This document shows, piece after piece, positions 1-9,175 of a stretch of 45,117 nucleotides of DNA (the stretch's first letter is position 1; each line of letters starts with the position of its first letter). The stretch is from DASUZB01 sp036377075 (GTDB lineage Bacteria; Actinomycetota; CALGFH01). Location of the stretch: assembly GCA_036377075.1 (NCBI GenBank), contig DASUZB010000301.1, forward strand, positions 1 to 45,117, in the 5' to 3' direction. The position numbers were made by a program, and so were the translations under genes. The notes beneath the pieces are model-generated. The model was given only the letters and a program-made list of their open reading frames with translations, was not told the origin of the DNA and made no database searches.

Positions 1-616
1 AGGCCGAGGGGTCCGAGCAGGTCGTCGGCCAGGTGATCCTGCAACGGCCGGCCGGCCACGCGAGCGATCAGGATTCCGAGGATGCCGAAGGAGTGGTGGT
101 AGCGCCAGCCCTCGCCCGGCTGGAAGGCCAGGGGAGTGCCGCCAGCCGGGCGAGCCACTCGTCGGCCCCGAACGTCACGGGGTCGACGCCAACGTCGATT
201 TCGCTGTCGGCCATCGCCCGTCGTAGCGGACACTCCGCCAGCACCATGCCGTAGCCGGAGGTGTTGGTCAGCAAGTGCCGCAGCGTGATCGCCCGAACGG
301 CCGGTGACGTGTCGGCCAGGTCGGCGGTGGGACGCTTCAGCACCCGTCGATCCGCCAGTTCGGGCAGCCACCGTGCCACCGGCTCGTCGAGCCTCAGGCG
401 TCCGGCCTCGACCAGGCGCAGGGCCGCGACCGTAGTGACGGCCTTGGTCATCGACTTCATGCGCATGATTGCGTCGGCGCGCATGGGCGCACCGCCGACG
501 GACATCGCGCCGGCGGCCACGATCTCGGGCTCCGCCGTGCCGAGGCTCGCGACGACACCCGGGACGGTGCCGCTCGCGACGTGCCGCTCGAGCAGGTCCT
601 GCAACGCACTGGCCAT
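1..616 (-). pseudogene. Beta-lactamase-family serine hydrolase, 3' end beyond window, frameshifted
   Basis: This is the N-terminal part of a class C beta-lactamase / DD-peptidase-like serine hydrolase. From the ATG at 616 the frame reads MASALQDLLERH and reaches the SxxK nucleophile motif in MKSMTKAV, followed by RHLLTNTSGYG, which is typical of this family. At about 131-134 the frame breaks. Adding one base to the G4 run restores a good family sequence (FQPGEGWRYHHSFGILGILI) that stays open to the window edge at base 1. As it stands the product would end early at 68. The cause is either a genuine inactivating deletion or a homopolymer sequencing error. The substrate is unknown; these proteins are often esterases or peptidases rather than antibiotic-hydrolysing enzymes. 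Confidence 0.75.
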
Positions 617-737
617 TCCGCGACACCTCCCAGCCGGCGACACTCCGCGCTCGGCTACCAGGCGCCAGCGGTCTACGCTGCGGCCCGCACCCGCCCATGA
701 GCGACCCTCACTGACCGCGGCACCTACGTCACGTGGT

Positions 738-1352
738 TCAGGTGGTGGCGGTTGCGTACTGCGGGCGGCCGGTGGGCCGGTAGACCTGGATCGATACCCC
801 CTTCGGGGTGGACCGCGAGTCCACCAGCTCGAGCGCAATGTCCGGGCCGGTGTCGGGGAACAGCCGCGTGCCCTGGCCGACGACCACGGGGCAGACCAAC
901 AGGGTGACCTCGTCGACCAGCTGGTTGCCGAGCAGCCAGCGGACCAGGGCGCCGCTGCCGTGCACCTGCAGCTCGCCTCCCGGCTTGGCCTTCAGGTCTG
1001 CGACGGCGGCCGCGAGGTCGCCGGACAGGACGGTGGTGTCCGACCACTTCGGGTCGGTGAGCGTGGTCGACGCGACGTACTTGGGCTTGGTGTTCAACGC
1101 CGTCCAGATGGGGTTGCCGCCCGGATCTGCCCATGCTCCCCAGGAGCCGGCGAAGATCTCGTAGGTCCGCCGGCCGAACAGGAACGCGTCGGCGCGCTCG
1201 TAGACCTGGTTCAGGAACGTCGCGCCCTCGTCGTCGAACAGCGGCGCGACCCATCCGCCGCGCTCGAACCCGCCGCGGCGGTCCTCGTCCGGCCCGCCGA
1301 GCCCCTGCACCACGCCGTCGACGGTGACCATCGTGGTGGTCGTCAGCTTCAT
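738..1352 (-). CDS. Dihydrofolate reductase family protein (RibD C-terminal-like)
   Basis: This 204-aa protein has the RibD_C/DHFR-like fold, a NADPH-dependent reductase family usually of unknown substrate. It starts MKLTTTTMVTVDGVVQG, where the VDGVVQ segment is the family's first strand and loop. Next come GRRTYEIFAGSW, then GELQVHGSGALVRWL and LVCPVVVGQGTRLF, the usual nucleotide-binding and C-terminal motifs. I chose the ATG at 1352 rather than upstream starts because GAAAGGAA lies at ribosome-binding distance. A second member of the family lies at 36136-36681, but the two are clearly divergent. It has no close operon partner. Function beyond reductase fold is not predictable. Confidence 0.88.
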   Translation of the reverse strand: MKLTTTTMVTVDGVVQGLGGPDEDRRGGFERGGWVAPLFDDEGATFLNQVYERADAFLFGRRTYEIFAGSWGAWADPGGNPIWTALNTKPKYVASTTLTDPKWSDTTVLSGDLAAAVADLKAKPGGELQVHGSGALVRWLLGNQLVDEVTLLVCPVVVGQGTRLFPDTGPDIALELVDSRSTPKGVSIQVYRPTGRPQYATATT

Positions 1353-1697
1353 GAAGGCGGTTCCTTTCTCGCTGGGTTTGTCCCTTTGGGGTGCCCCTCG
1401 TGGGTGGCCGCTCACCCCTTCTACGAACACCACTGCCCCGATCCGACACCGCCTCCCGGATTTCTTTCGATGACTTTCTGGTACGCCGGTCGTGAGCGAT
1501 CCGACAGCGACACGGTTCGGGGGACTGCGCCGGACTTCTTGGACTCGGTAACCGCGAAGCGTAGCGGTTGGCGGTTTCGGGTGGGGCCACTCCAGGCGAG
1601 CAACACAGCCCCAGCTGGGGCCAGATCAGGCTGTCACTCCCACGGCGAGGGCCTCGGCCGAACGACCGAGGACGTAGAGCGCCACCTGCGTCCTTTG
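1353..1697. other. Intergenic gap, no gene seen
   Basis: This 345-bp stretch holds the ribosome-binding site and upstream region of the RibD-like gene, and the region downstream of the flavoprotein that ends at 1698. Open frames here have no recognisable protein features. The only structure I see is the small hairpin at 1652-1671. Confidence 0.5.
1652..1671 (-). terminator. Possible hairpin after the flavoprotein gene
   Basis: CCTCGG and CCGAGG pair around an 8-base loop, 27 bp past the stop of the flavoprotein. There is no T-tract, so this is at best a weak terminator. Confidence 0.25.
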
Positions 1698-3365
1698 TCA
1701 GTGCTGGCCGAGGTAGTCGTGGGCCAGCTGCACGGCGATCGAGCCCTCCCCGACGGCGGAGGCCACCCGCTTGGTCGACCGGTGGCGCACGTCGCCGGCG
1801 GCGAAAACCCCGGGCATGCTGGTCTCCAGCGCCAGGGGTGGGCGGTCCAGCGGCCAGCCCGGCCCTGCCCGGCCTTGGCGCGGCACGTCGCCGCCGGTCA
1901 GGACAAACCCGTGCTCGTCAAGCTCGAGCGTCCCGGCCAGCCACTCGGTATGGGGTTGGGCGCCGATCAGGATGAACAGTGCGGCGGCCGGGACCGTCTC
2001 GGTGACATCGGTCGACGTGTCGTGCAAGGCCAGCCGCTCCAGCCGGCCGCTGCCGTGGGCGGCGACGACCTGGGTGCCCAGGCGGACGGCGATGGCGTCG
2101 TTGGCCTGGAGCTCCTTGACCAGGTAGTCGGACATCGTCCGGCCCAGCGCCCCGCCGCGGACCAGCACGGTGACCCGCTCGGCGTACCTGGCCAGGTGCA
2201 GGGCGGCCTGGCCGGCCGAGTTGCCGGCGCCGACGACGAAGACCCGGCTGCCGGCCATCGCCGGGGCCTCGCTGACCGCCGCCCCATAGAACACCCCGGC
2301 GCCCAGCAGCTCGTCCACGCCGGGTGCCTGCAGGCGGCGGTAGGCGGCGCCGGTGGCGACCAGCACCGTGCGGCCGACCGCCTGGCCGCCGCCGGCCAGG
2401 GTGACCACGCGGTCGTGCCCGGCCTCATGCAACCCGGCCGCGCGGGCGTAGGCCAGCTCCGCGCCGAACAGGATCGCCTGCGCGGAGGCGCGCTGGCCGA
2501 GGCTGCGGCCGCTGACCCCGAACGGGAAGCCGAGGTAGTTGCGGATCCGCGAGCTGCTGCCGGCCTGCCCGCCCAGCGCCTCGGGCTCCAGCATCAGCGT
2601 GCGCAGCCTCTCGGAGGCGCCGTAGGTGGCCGCCGACAGCCCCGCCGGCCCGGCGCCGACCACGACCAGGTCGTAGCGGCCCGCCTCGGGCTGGGTAGCG
2701 ATGCCGATGGCGGCGGCGCCCTCGGCGTTGCTCGGGTCGACCAGCACCCGCCCGTCGAACAGGACCAGCACCGGCAGCCGGGAGCCGTCCTGCCCGCTCT
2801 CGCGCAGCAACTGCCGGCCGGCCTCGGAGTCGTGGGCGTGGAACTGGTAGGGGATGGCGTTGCGGTCCAGCAGGTCGCGGACCTCGTGGCTGCGCGGCGA
2901 CCACTGCTGCCCGACGATCCGGATGGCCACGAAGCCTGGCTGGCCGGTCGTCCGGATCCACTCGGTGAGCTGCTCGCTGACCGGCAGGTACAGGTGCTCC
3001 TCGGCGGGCTCCCACGGCTTGAGCACCCAGCCGTCCAGCCGGCCCAGCGTCATCGCCTGGCTCATCGCCCGGTTGGCGCTGCGGTCCCAGACGCCGATGA
3101 GCAGCAGCCGCCTGGCCGACGGGTGCAACCGCCGTGAGTGGGCCAGCAGCTCCAGGCCGGTCACGTGCGGCATCCACTGGTCGGCGATGACCACCGCGAC
3201 CGGCAGGCCCTGGTCTCGCAGCCGCTCCAACGCCCGCAAGCCCGCCGCAGCGGAACGCTCGGCGAGGACCTGGTAGTCGGCCCCGAAGCGCCTGGCCAGG
3301 GCGGCCTGGAGCGCGGCCAGCACGCCGCCGTCGTCGTCAACGACCAGCACGACCGGTCGTGTCAT
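1698..3365 (-). CDS. Receiver / thioredoxin-like / TrxR-like FAD oxidoreductase lacking redox cysteines
   Basis: This 555-aa protein has three modules. Residues 1-125 are a response-regulator receiver with acidic D10-D12, a likely phospho-acceptor D62 (VVIADQWMP) and the conserved lysine K116 (WVLKPW). Residues 146-222 are a thioredoxin/glutaredoxin-like domain in which the usual CxxC is SPRS (156-159). Residues 230-555 are a thioredoxin-reductase-like flavoprotein with FAD motif VVGAGPAG (235-242), GGQAG, NAD(P)H motif VGAGNSAGQ and the C-terminal ATG/GD FAD motif (VFAAGDVRHRSTKR). The position of the TrxR cysteines (CATC) reads GAAV (361-364). The protein therefore binds FAD and probably NAD(P)H, but cannot use the classical dithiol relay. 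The start at 3365 has GGGAGGG upstream. A paralogue with a cNMP domain lies at 10107-11795. The role is unknown; I infer a phosphorylation-gated NAD(P)H-dependent redox or signalling enzyme. Confidence 0.88.
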   Translation of the reverse strand: MTRPVVLVVDDDGGVLAALQAALARRFGADYQVLAERSAAAGLRALERLRDQGLPVAVVIADQWMPHVTGLELLAHSRRLHPSARRLLLIGVWDRSANRAMSQAMTLGRLDGWVLKPWEPAEEHLYLPVSEQLTEWIRTTGQPGFVAIRIVGQQWSPRSHEVRDLLDRNAIPYQFHAHDSEAGRQLLRESGQDGSRLPVLVLFDGRVLVDPSNAEGAAAIGIATQPEAGRYDLVVVGAGPAGLSAATYGASERLRTLMLEPEALGGQAGSSSRIRNYLGFPFGVSGRSLGQRASAQAILFGAELAYARAAGLHEAGHDRVVTLAGGGQAVGRTVLVATGAAYRRLQAPGVDELLGAGVFYGAAVSEAPAMAGSRVFVVGAGNSAGQAALHLARYAERVTVLVRGGALGRTMSDYLVKELQANDAIAVRLGTQVVAAHGSGRLERLALHDTSTDVTETVPAAALFILIGAQPHTEWLAGTLELDEHGFVLTGGDVPRQGRAGPGWPLDRPPLALETSMPGVFAAGDVRHRSTKRVASAVGEGSIAVQLAHDYLGQH

Positions 3366-3835
3366 GCGCCCTCCCGCGTGGGACCAGCCCGAACGCGCGG
3401 GTCGCTCCGGTTGCCACAGCTCCAGTTGGGGCCTGAGGTCGGCCGCCACTCGGAGCGCACCAGCTCGCTCGGGCAGGTAGGGATGGACACTGGCTGCACG
3501 CCCAGCCTATCCGGCCAGTCGTAATCGCGGTCCAAGCCTGCTCGGGGGACGCCGCCGCCCCCAGTGCCGACAGGCTGCGTCACGGGTACCCCGGCCTGGC
3601 GGCGAGCCGCCGGCAGCACCGGTCGTTTGGCGGCGGTGTGGTAGCCGAGCACACCTTCCCTGACGCGGACGACCCGGCGTCGGCCTGTATTCGTGACGAA
3701 TGGAGCAGCATTGAGTCTGTTGGCTGTCGCGACCAGACCGACGCTCACCGGAACCTCCACCTCCAGGGCTCCAGGCCCGTACTTCGGGGTAACGGTAGGT
3801 AAGGAACCCTGACCCCGCTCGGAGGGTAGAAGGCC
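3366..3835. other. Divergent intergenic region, no gene seen
   Basis: This 470-bp region separates the flavoprotein (leftward) from a VOC gene (rightward). Frames on both strands are arginine/glycine-rich shadows with no family signal. It should hold promoters for both genes, but I see no convincing -35/-10 pair or strong dyad. Confidence 0.4.
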
Positions 3836-4201
3836 ATGATCGCGCTTGGGAACAACGTCCACCTCTTCGCACGTCCACATCGCCGGCAGGACCTGACCTG
3901 GTGTTTCGAAACCGTCCTCGGCTGCGGGCCGGTCGACTCCGTCGACCATCCAGGGATGACCGAACCCATGCTGCTGGTGCGCTTTCCCGGCGGCGGCAAC
4001 CTGAGCATCGAGTTCGTCGACGACGCGCCCGACGATGACACGCTCAGGTTGGGGGCGTGGCTGGAACTGCGAGCCGAGGACCCCACCGCCCTGATGCAGG
4101 CCGCACTGGATGCCGGTCTGCCCCAGGTGAAGCATCCAGGCCATCCCTACTACTTCATGGCGCCGGGCGGGCAGGTCTTCACCATCGCGCCGCAGCCCTG
4201 A
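3836..4201 (+). CDS. VOC (glyoxalase/bleomycin-resistance) family protein
   Basis: This 121-aa single-module VOC protein starts MIALGNNVHLFARP and ends with the typical second half, HPYYFMAPGGQVFTI. The fold has paired beta-alpha-beta-beta-beta units and usually dimerises around a metal. The usual metal ligands are hard to assign: the C-terminal glutamate often seen in 'G..FEL' is replaced by FTI, so it may be a non-metal binder. A purine-rich GGAGGGTAGAAGG precedes the ATG. It stands alone upstream of a broken ankyrin gene. Other VOC genes in the window are at 38826, 40699 and 42098. Confidence 0.75.
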   Translation: MIALGNNVHLFARPHRRQDLTWCFETVLGCGPVDSVDHPGMTEPMLLVRFPGGGNLSIEFVDDAPDDDTLRLGAWLELRAEDPTALMQAALDAGLPQVKHPGHPYYFMAPGGQVFTIAPQP

Positions 4202-4228
4202 GCCTCATACCGTCAAGTTCTACGAACG

Positions 4229-4640
4229 GTGCCCGCGGCCGAGTTCCTGGAGGCAGGCCGCTGCGGGACCCCGGTCAGCCTGACGGCTGCCGCGGGGTGG
4301 CCGGCCGGCGACGACTACGGCTGGGTCCTGGGCCAGTTCGCCGCGCTGGGGCGGACCGGGGTCGTGCGGGCGCTGCTGGACGCCGGCATGGACGTCGACG
4401 CCCGCGGCTGGAGCAGCTTCACGCTGCTGGACCAGGCCGCCATGCGCGGGCGCACCGGCACCGTGCGGCTGCTGGTCGAACGTGGCGCGGACCTAGCCGA
4501 CTGCGCCTTCGACGCCGACGGCCCCACCCCGCTGGACTGCGCGCTGTTGGGGCTCCAGAACAACCGCGCCGACGACGGCGACTACCCGGGCACCGTCCGG
4601 GCGCTGCTGAAGCTGGCGACGAGGAGCTCGACGCCGTCCT
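4229..4640 (+). pseudogene. Ankyrin-repeat protein, frameshifted
   Basis: The frame from a GTG at 4229 encodes about three ankyrin-like repeats: GRTGVVRALLDAGMDVDARG, GRTGTVRLLVERGADL, and PTPLDCALLG followed by GTVRALLK. Near 4612 the reading then becomes LATRSSTPSC. Adding one G (aagctgg to aaggctgg) restores KAGDEELDAVLREVHAPRLH, a plausible continuation that runs open to 4788. The gene is therefore either broken or carries a sequencing deletion. The N-terminus may also be incomplete, since the first 20 residues do not look like a repeat cap. Partners are unknown. Confidence 0.6.
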
Positions 4641-4723
4641 GCGCGAGGTTCACGCCCCGAGGCTGCACGCAAGGCCCGCCGGACGCCGACCGCGCCGGCG
4701 GCATGCCGGTCCTGCCAGGCCGC

Positions 4724-5311
4724 TCAGGCATCGCTGGGGCCGGGCAGCCACCCGGTTGCCTGGGCCCACCCGTCGGCCTGGCGGATGACCCGCCACACGA
4801 ACGGCACCTTGGCCTCGGTGTAGCCGTGGCGGTCGTCGCGGAACTCGACGGCCAGGCGCCGCTTCACCGCCGCGTACTCGGCTGCCGCCGGGGGGTGGGC
4901 GCGCAGGTAGTCGCGAAACAGCAGCGCCCACTGCTCGGAGAAGCTGCCCGCGCGGCGCACGTGCAGGTGGGTCCGCCGGGTGCCGGGCGGCTCGCGGAAG
5001 TACCGCTTGGTGCGCTCGGTGTTGCCGGCGCGGTACACGAACCCGAGCCGTTCCAGTGGCTGCTTGAAGGCGTCGAGCGGCTCGAAGGACGCCACCGAGA
5101 CCTGGACGTCGACGATCGGCTTGGCGGCCAGCCCGGGCACCGCGGTGGAGCCGACGTGGTCGATCCGCAGCGCGACCTCGCCCAGGGCGCCGCGGAGCTG
5201 GCGTCCCAGCTCGGCGAACAGCTCGGGCCAGTCCGGGTCGTAGGCGACGACCTCGACCCTGGACGGCTGCGTGCCGTCGACCTGCTGGGGCGGGTGCGTC
5301 GGTTCGTCCAT
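4724..5311 (-). CDS. GrpB family protein (UPF0157, nucleotidyltransferase-like)
   Basis: This 195-aa protein has the GrpB/UPF0157 signature: VVAYDPDWPELFAELG near the N-terminus, then HVGSTAVPGLAAKPIVDV with the G-S of the nucleotidyltransferase fold and the paired aspartate region. It continues with FREPPGTRRTHLHV and LLFRDYLRAHP. Family members resemble minimal nucleotidyltransferases and are sometimes fused to dephospho-CoA kinase, but no substrate is settled. The ATG at 5311 gives MDEPTHPPQQ; an in-frame ATG at 5323 is also possible. It is followed convergently by the ankyrin remnant. Confidence 0.88.
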   Translation of the reverse strand: MDEPTHPPQQVDGTQPSRVEVVAYDPDWPELFAELGRQLRGALGEVALRIDHVGSTAVPGLAAKPIVDVQVSVASFEPLDAFKQPLERLGFVYRAGNTERTKRYFREPPGTRRTHLHVRRAGSFSEQWALLFRDYLRAHPPAAAEYAAVKRRLAVEFRDDRHGYTEAKVPFVWRVIRQADGWAQATGWLPGPSDA

Positions 5312-5396
5312 GCAACCGATCATCCACCACCGCAGGCCCGGTGTTGCACACGGCCTGCTGGTGCGCGCGCTACGAGCGCGGCGACGGCGTCGCGCG

Positions 5397-6511
5397 CTAC
5401 ACGTAGTCGCGGTGGAGGTTGTCGAACGACCAGACCTGGGAGCGGTCGACGACGCGAAGCAGCCGGGCGACGTGCTGCCGCAGGGCGTCCTGGTACGCGA
5501 GGCGATCCTCGACCAGCAGCGCCGCGGCGTCGAGCAGCTCGTCCAGGTCGTGGGCGATGCGGCCGCGGCCCATGCTCGGCGTCCGTGGGCCCTCGCCGTC
5601 CTCGTCGCCCGCAAGCAGCGGCGGCGGGTGGTACGGCGTGTAGGTGCCGAACCGCCCGGGGTCGGGCAGGAGCGAGTAGAAGGGCACGCCGTTGAAGAAG
5701 TACTCGCCCCACGATCCCCCCGAAATCGTCAGCCACGGCGTCGCAACGGCGAGCGCGGCCATCCCGAAGCCCGTGTGCGGCGAGAGGAACAGGTCGCACG
5801 CTTCGACCAGTGCCAACTGCTCCACGATCGGACGGTCGAAGCCGTCGACGGCGTCCGGAAACGCGGCGAGCAGCCGTGCGAGCTCGTCGGCGCCAAACGC
5901 GCTCCGCGTCCGCTCGTCGGCACGCAGCTTGCCCAGCAGGCAGAAGCGCACGGCGGGGAACCGCTGGGTCAGTGCGCGCAAGATCAGCTCCCACGAGCCG
6001 GCCGAGGGGTAGTGCGCGCGCGGTCCGCTTCCCGTCGGCATCACCGCGATCCGCACCTCGGCGTCAGCCAACAGGTTGTGGGCCGCCTCGCGGTCGGCGG
6101 CGGGGATCGGCAAGCGCAGCTGCTGGTGCGGCCGGTAGCTGGGCGGTTCGGCACCGATCACGGTCCGGCCGCGCCGCGCCCGCAACGCCCGCTCCGTCGC
6201 CTCGAAGAAGCGGTCCAGGCCGTCCCAGGCCGCGACGTGCGTCGGGTCGTAGCGGCGAGGGTTGTCGACGATCCAGTCCCAGTCGCGCGGCACCTGCGCC
6301 AACGAGGCGGGAAGGTCGTCCAGCCTCGGCGAGACCGGATACACCGCATCGACGAACGGGCAGAGGTCGGCGAGCTCCCGCGGCGCGTTCGCCGGCAGCA
6401 GCACGCCGATCCGGCGCGACGGGTCGGCGGCGTGGTACCCAAGTTGCGGATCGGGCAACTGGGCGGGCTTTGCGCGGCCAAGCAGGAGACGGTGGTCGCT
6501 GCTCCCTCCAT
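5397..6511 (-). CDS. GT9-like glycosyltransferase family protein, probable frameshift near its start
   Basis: The bulk of this ORF resembles heptosyltransferase-type GT-B glycosyltransferases. RIGVLLPANAPRELADLC, then AVMPTGSGPRAHYPSAGSW (substrate-binding region), FCLLGKLRADERTRSAF, and ACDLFLSPHTGFGMAALAVATPWLTISGGSW matches the nucleotide-sugar region near the C-terminus of GT9. It lacks the usual N-terminal GLGD motif. The frame has no good start. An ATG at 6511, two bases after the stop of the preceding small gene, opens a frame (MEGAATTVSCLAAQSPP) that would join the main frame if one base were added near 6461-6470. The coordinates assume that start. It may modify a cell-surface glycan, which is inference. 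Confidence 0.6.
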
Positions 6512-6513
6512 GA

Positions 6514-6779
6514 CTACGGGCCGGGCTCCGGCTGGGTGAGCGTCCACCCGCCGTCCGGTTCCTGGGCCAGGCGCAAGCGGCGCCCGTCTGACAGGCGGAC
6601 CTGGAACACCCGGCGGCGCTGGGTGCCGCGCAAGGTGGCTGGCTGCTCGACCCAGCCGCGTTCGACCCAGACCAGCAGCTCGCGACCGTCGAGCAGCACC
6701 GACCGTGGGGCTCCTCGCCCCGACCGCCGGCGTAGCAGCGCACCTCGACCCGGTCAGGCGCGCGGTCACCTTCGCCCAT
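6514..6779 (-). pseudogene. Small unrecognised protein gene split by a one-base shift
   Basis: From the ATG at 6779 the frame reads MGEGDRAPDRVEVRCYAGG. Near 6700 it jumps to a frame reading LLDGRELLVWVERGW, then VFQVRLSDGRRLRLAQEPDG and GGWTLTQPEPGP to a stop at 6514. The two halves read as one approximately 88-aa basic beta-rich protein if one G is added to cggtg. I think it resembles small DUF6504-like actinobacterial proteins, but the family is uncertain. It ends two bases before the proposed glycosyltransferase start, so the two were probably cotranscribed. Confidence 0.45.
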
Positions 6780-6866
6780 CACCTGCCCAGCCAAGCACCA
6801 AGCGCCACCGCCCGCTACGACCTAGTTGCCGAAGGTCCCCCGCAGGGCCGGCGGCCCGTCATGCCG

Positions 6867-8174
6867 TCAGGACCTGGGTAGGCCGCCGTCCTGAGATGCC
6901 GCCGCCGGGCCGGCCACCCCGTGCCGCAGCCACAAGGAGACATGGGTCGGCTGCATGGCCTCGTGCACGACCTTGACCAGGTCGGCCGAGATCGCCCCGA
7001 GGTCGACCTCGCTGCGCAGGCGGGCGCTGAACGCCTCGATGATGCGGACCGCGTCGTAACGCCGGCGGTTGAAGCGCTGGTCGACCAGGTTCTGGACCCG
7101 GCGCCGGGCGGGCTGGAACAGCGCGGCCACGGTCAGGGTGGTGGCCGCCACGGCCAAGGTCGACCCGCCGGAGAACCGGCTGAGCACGGCCTGGAGGGCA
7201 ACGACCATGGCCCCGTAGCCGGCGCCCAGCACGGCGGTGACCGCGCCGTAGACCAGGGCCCGGTTGATCAGTCGGTCGATGTCCCACAGCCGGTAGCGGA
7301 GGATCGAGTAGGTGACGGTGACCGGCACCAGGAACAGGGCGAGCTGCCGCACGGTCCGGCCCCCGAGCCGGGCCAGCAGCGCCTCGGAGCCGAGCGGGGG
7401 CGAGGCGCCCACCGTGGCGATGCTCAGCAGGAGGTACCCGCCGGTGATGGCGACCGTGCCGAGCATGCCGAACAGCAGCCACTTGGTCTGCTGGCGCTGC
7501 GTCGGGGTGGAGACGTGTCGGTACCGGTGGACCTGGGTGACGAAGCCGACTGCGAACAGGGCGAGCATCAGGCCGATGTCGCGGGGGTCCTGCGGGACGT
7601 AGGCGTAGCGCTCCCCGGTGCGCTCCGAAGCGAGGTACCCGGGAATGTAGGAGAGGGTCCAGATGGCCGGGCGCCAGACGACCAGGGGGACGAGCAGGAT
7701 CCAGATCCAGCGGGGGACGAAGCGGCCGCTTGGGAACAGGTAGATGACGGCGAGCTGGCAGATCTCGCCGAGGGCGCACAGCATCGCCACCAGCGGGACC
7801 GGCGCCGGGGCCTCGAAGGCGGGCGCGGTGTACAGCATCGCGGTCAGCACCAGGGTGAGCGCCATCAGCATGGCGATCCAGTCGTCGGACCGGCGCGCGA
7901 AGACCAGCACGGCGATGCCCGCGAAGCCGAGCATGGTCACGGTGTCGAGGACGGTCAGGTAGGCGGCCGGGAGGCCGGTGGGGACGCGCAGATGCTCGAG
8001 CCCGGCGACGGTCTCCGGACGCAGGACGCGGGCGGTCCGGTAGCTGGCCGGGATGCCGGTGACGAACAGCGCGAGCACGGTGGCGACCAGGGCGACCCAG
8101 ACGGCGCGGGCAGCGGGCAGCGCGCGGCCGCGCAGGACCGTCCCTGGTCGCTCGTGCTCCTCGGCGGTGCTCAC
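6867..8174 (-). CDS. Polytopic membrane protein, histidine-kinase-like N-terminal half without kinase
   Basis: This 435-aa protein starts at a GTG. It has about eight hydrophobic segments between residues 25 and 330, for example VWVALVATVLALFVTGIP, LGFAGIAVLVFARR and FLVPVTVTYSILRYRL. It then has the conserved stretch RYRLWDIDRLINRALVYGAV and a cytoplasmic tail, VDQRFNRRRYDAVRIIEAF, ending in SLWLRHG. This arrangement recurs in actinobacterial and Chloroflexi membrane proteins, often in the sensor part of LuxR-linked histidine kinases. No HisKA or HATPase domain follows here. A SpoIIE phosphatase tail remnant lies just upstream on the same strand. The ligand is unknown. Confidence 0.78.
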   Translation of the reverse strand: MSTAEEHERPGTVLRGRALPAARAVWVALVATVLALFVTGIPASYRTARVLRPETVAGLEHLRVPTGLPAAYLTVLDTVTMLGFAGIAVLVFARRSDDWIAMLMALTLVLTAMLYTAPAFEAPAPVPLVAMLCALGEICQLAVIYLFPSGRFVPRWIWILLVPLVVWRPAIWTLSYIPGYLASERTGERYAYVPQDPRDIGLMLALFAVGFVTQVHRYRHVSTPTQRQQTKWLLFGMLGTVAITGGYLLLSIATVGASPPLGSEALLARLGGRTVRQLALFLVPVTVTYSILRYRLWDIDRLINRALVYGAVTAVLGAGYGAMVVALQAVLSRFSGGSTLAVAATTLTVAALFQPARRRVQNLVDQRFNRRRYDAVRIIEAFSARLRSEVDLGAISADLVKVVHEAMQPTHVSLWLRHGVAGPAAASQDGGLPRS

Positions 8175-8244
8175 GTCACGATCCTAGGGACCGTCCCGCC
8201 CCGGCGCGACCGGCACGTGCTCCCCGGCGCCCGACCGCTCGACG

Positions 8245-8337
8245 GGTAGCAGCAGTGATGTCGTCGTCCTGCTCCCAGCCGGCGCCGGTGAAGGCGCCGA
8301 GCTCGGCCAGAAGGGCGGCGATCAGTAGGTCTCGTCG
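8245..8337 (-). pseudogene. SpoIIE/PP2C phosphatase C-terminal remnant
   Basis: About 30 codons read RDLLIAALLAELGAFTGAGW followed by EQDDDIT. This matches the end of SpoIIE-type PP2C phosphatases, where a helix (LLAELAAF) is followed by the metal-binding DDIT strand. Nothing upstream in this frame belongs to the phosphatase, and the following strand is lost or shifted, so this is a stub. It sits immediately upstream of the membrane sensor-like gene. Confidence 0.45.
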
Positions 8338-8399
8338 ACCTGCCAGCGATCCCGACCCGATGCCGGCACCCACGATCGACCTTCCGGCACTCACACGAT

Positions 8400-8791
8400 C
8401 AGGTGGTCGCGCGCGTACGCGAAATGAGTGAGGGATCCGCGTTGCGACGGCCGTATCGTGCGTACGGCGCCGACCTCTGTCGCCCCCCCGCAGGGAGGCG
8501 GTGCCACTCTTGGTCGAAGGTCAGGAGTGCGCTGGTGCAGGGTCTGACAGGCGCTTATAAGGCGTCGACCTTGTCGTTGGGCACGACGGCGATGAAGGCA
8601 AGCCCGCTCCTGCCAGGAGCAAGGGGAGCACCCCGTCCGGCCGGTTCCTGCCCTACCCAGGTCACGCTCCCAACCGATCCACCTCCGCAGCACGCGACCC
8701 AACCAAGCCCAAGGCTAGGTCGCGCGGTAGCCGGTCGCCTAGATGAGTTGGCTTACATTCGATTGGTGGCGGTACAGGAGGGGAATCAGCC
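8400..8791. other. Intergenic gap, no gene seen
   Basis: Frames cover this stretch on both strands, but they are proline/arginine-rich and show no family signal. The right end contains the strong ribosome-binding site AGGAGGGG of the DUF11 gene at 8792. Confidence 0.4.
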
Positions 8792-9175
8792 ATGAGTCAT
8801 GTCCGCAGCCTGGGCCGCAGGCTCGGCCTGGCCGGGGTGGCCGTCGTCGTCGCCCTGATCCAGATGGCGGCAGTTCCACCCGCGACGGCACAGGCACAGC
8901 CGGCCGCCAGCGCCGACCTCGCGGTGACCATGCGCTGGATCGGCGACGGCACGCCGAGGGCGAAGGTCGGGGAGTTTGCCAGCTTCGCCATCACGGCCAC
9001 CAACCGCGGGCCGGACACCGCGGTGGCCACCGTGCTCAGCATCGGCACGCCGGACCAGCTGAACGGCATCTCCCTGACCTGCAGCGACCCGGCCGCCTGC
9101 AGGCTGCCAGGGCTCGACCTGCCGCCCGGCGCGACGGTGACGGCCACCCACACGGGTTCGCAGCCTGATCAGTGA
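8792..9175 (+). CDS. Secreted DUF11-domain protein, probably truncated
   Basis: This 127-aa product has a signal peptide (basic MSHVRSLGRRLG, hydrophobic VAVVVALIQMAAV, Ala-X-Ala near ATAQA). It is followed by a DUF11 / conserved-repeat beta-sandwich: SADLAVTMRW, VGEFASFAITATNRGPDTA, and PPGATVTATHTGSQP. DUF11 domains normally continue with further strands and often repeat in surface proteins. Here the frame stops within the last strand, so it is probably a 3'-truncated gene. An AGGAGGGGAATCAGCC leader precedes the ATG. It is probably exported and unanchored, with no catalytic residues. Confidence 0.65.
   Translation: MSHVRSLGRRLGLAGVAVVVALIQMAAVPPATAQAQPAASADLAVTMRWIGDGTPRAKVGEFASFAITATNRGPDTAVATVLSIGTPDQLNGISLTCSDPAACRLPGLDLPPGATVTATHTGSQPDQ

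Noticed and set aside
261..3137. 958-aa plus-strand frame over the first genes
   Set aside because: It is antisense to the serine hydrolase, RibD-like protein and flavoprotein, with no recognisable domain.
6921..8249. 442-aa plus-strand frame opposite the membrane protein
   Set aside because: It is a His/Gln/Asp-rich shadow of a hydrophobic gene on the other strand.
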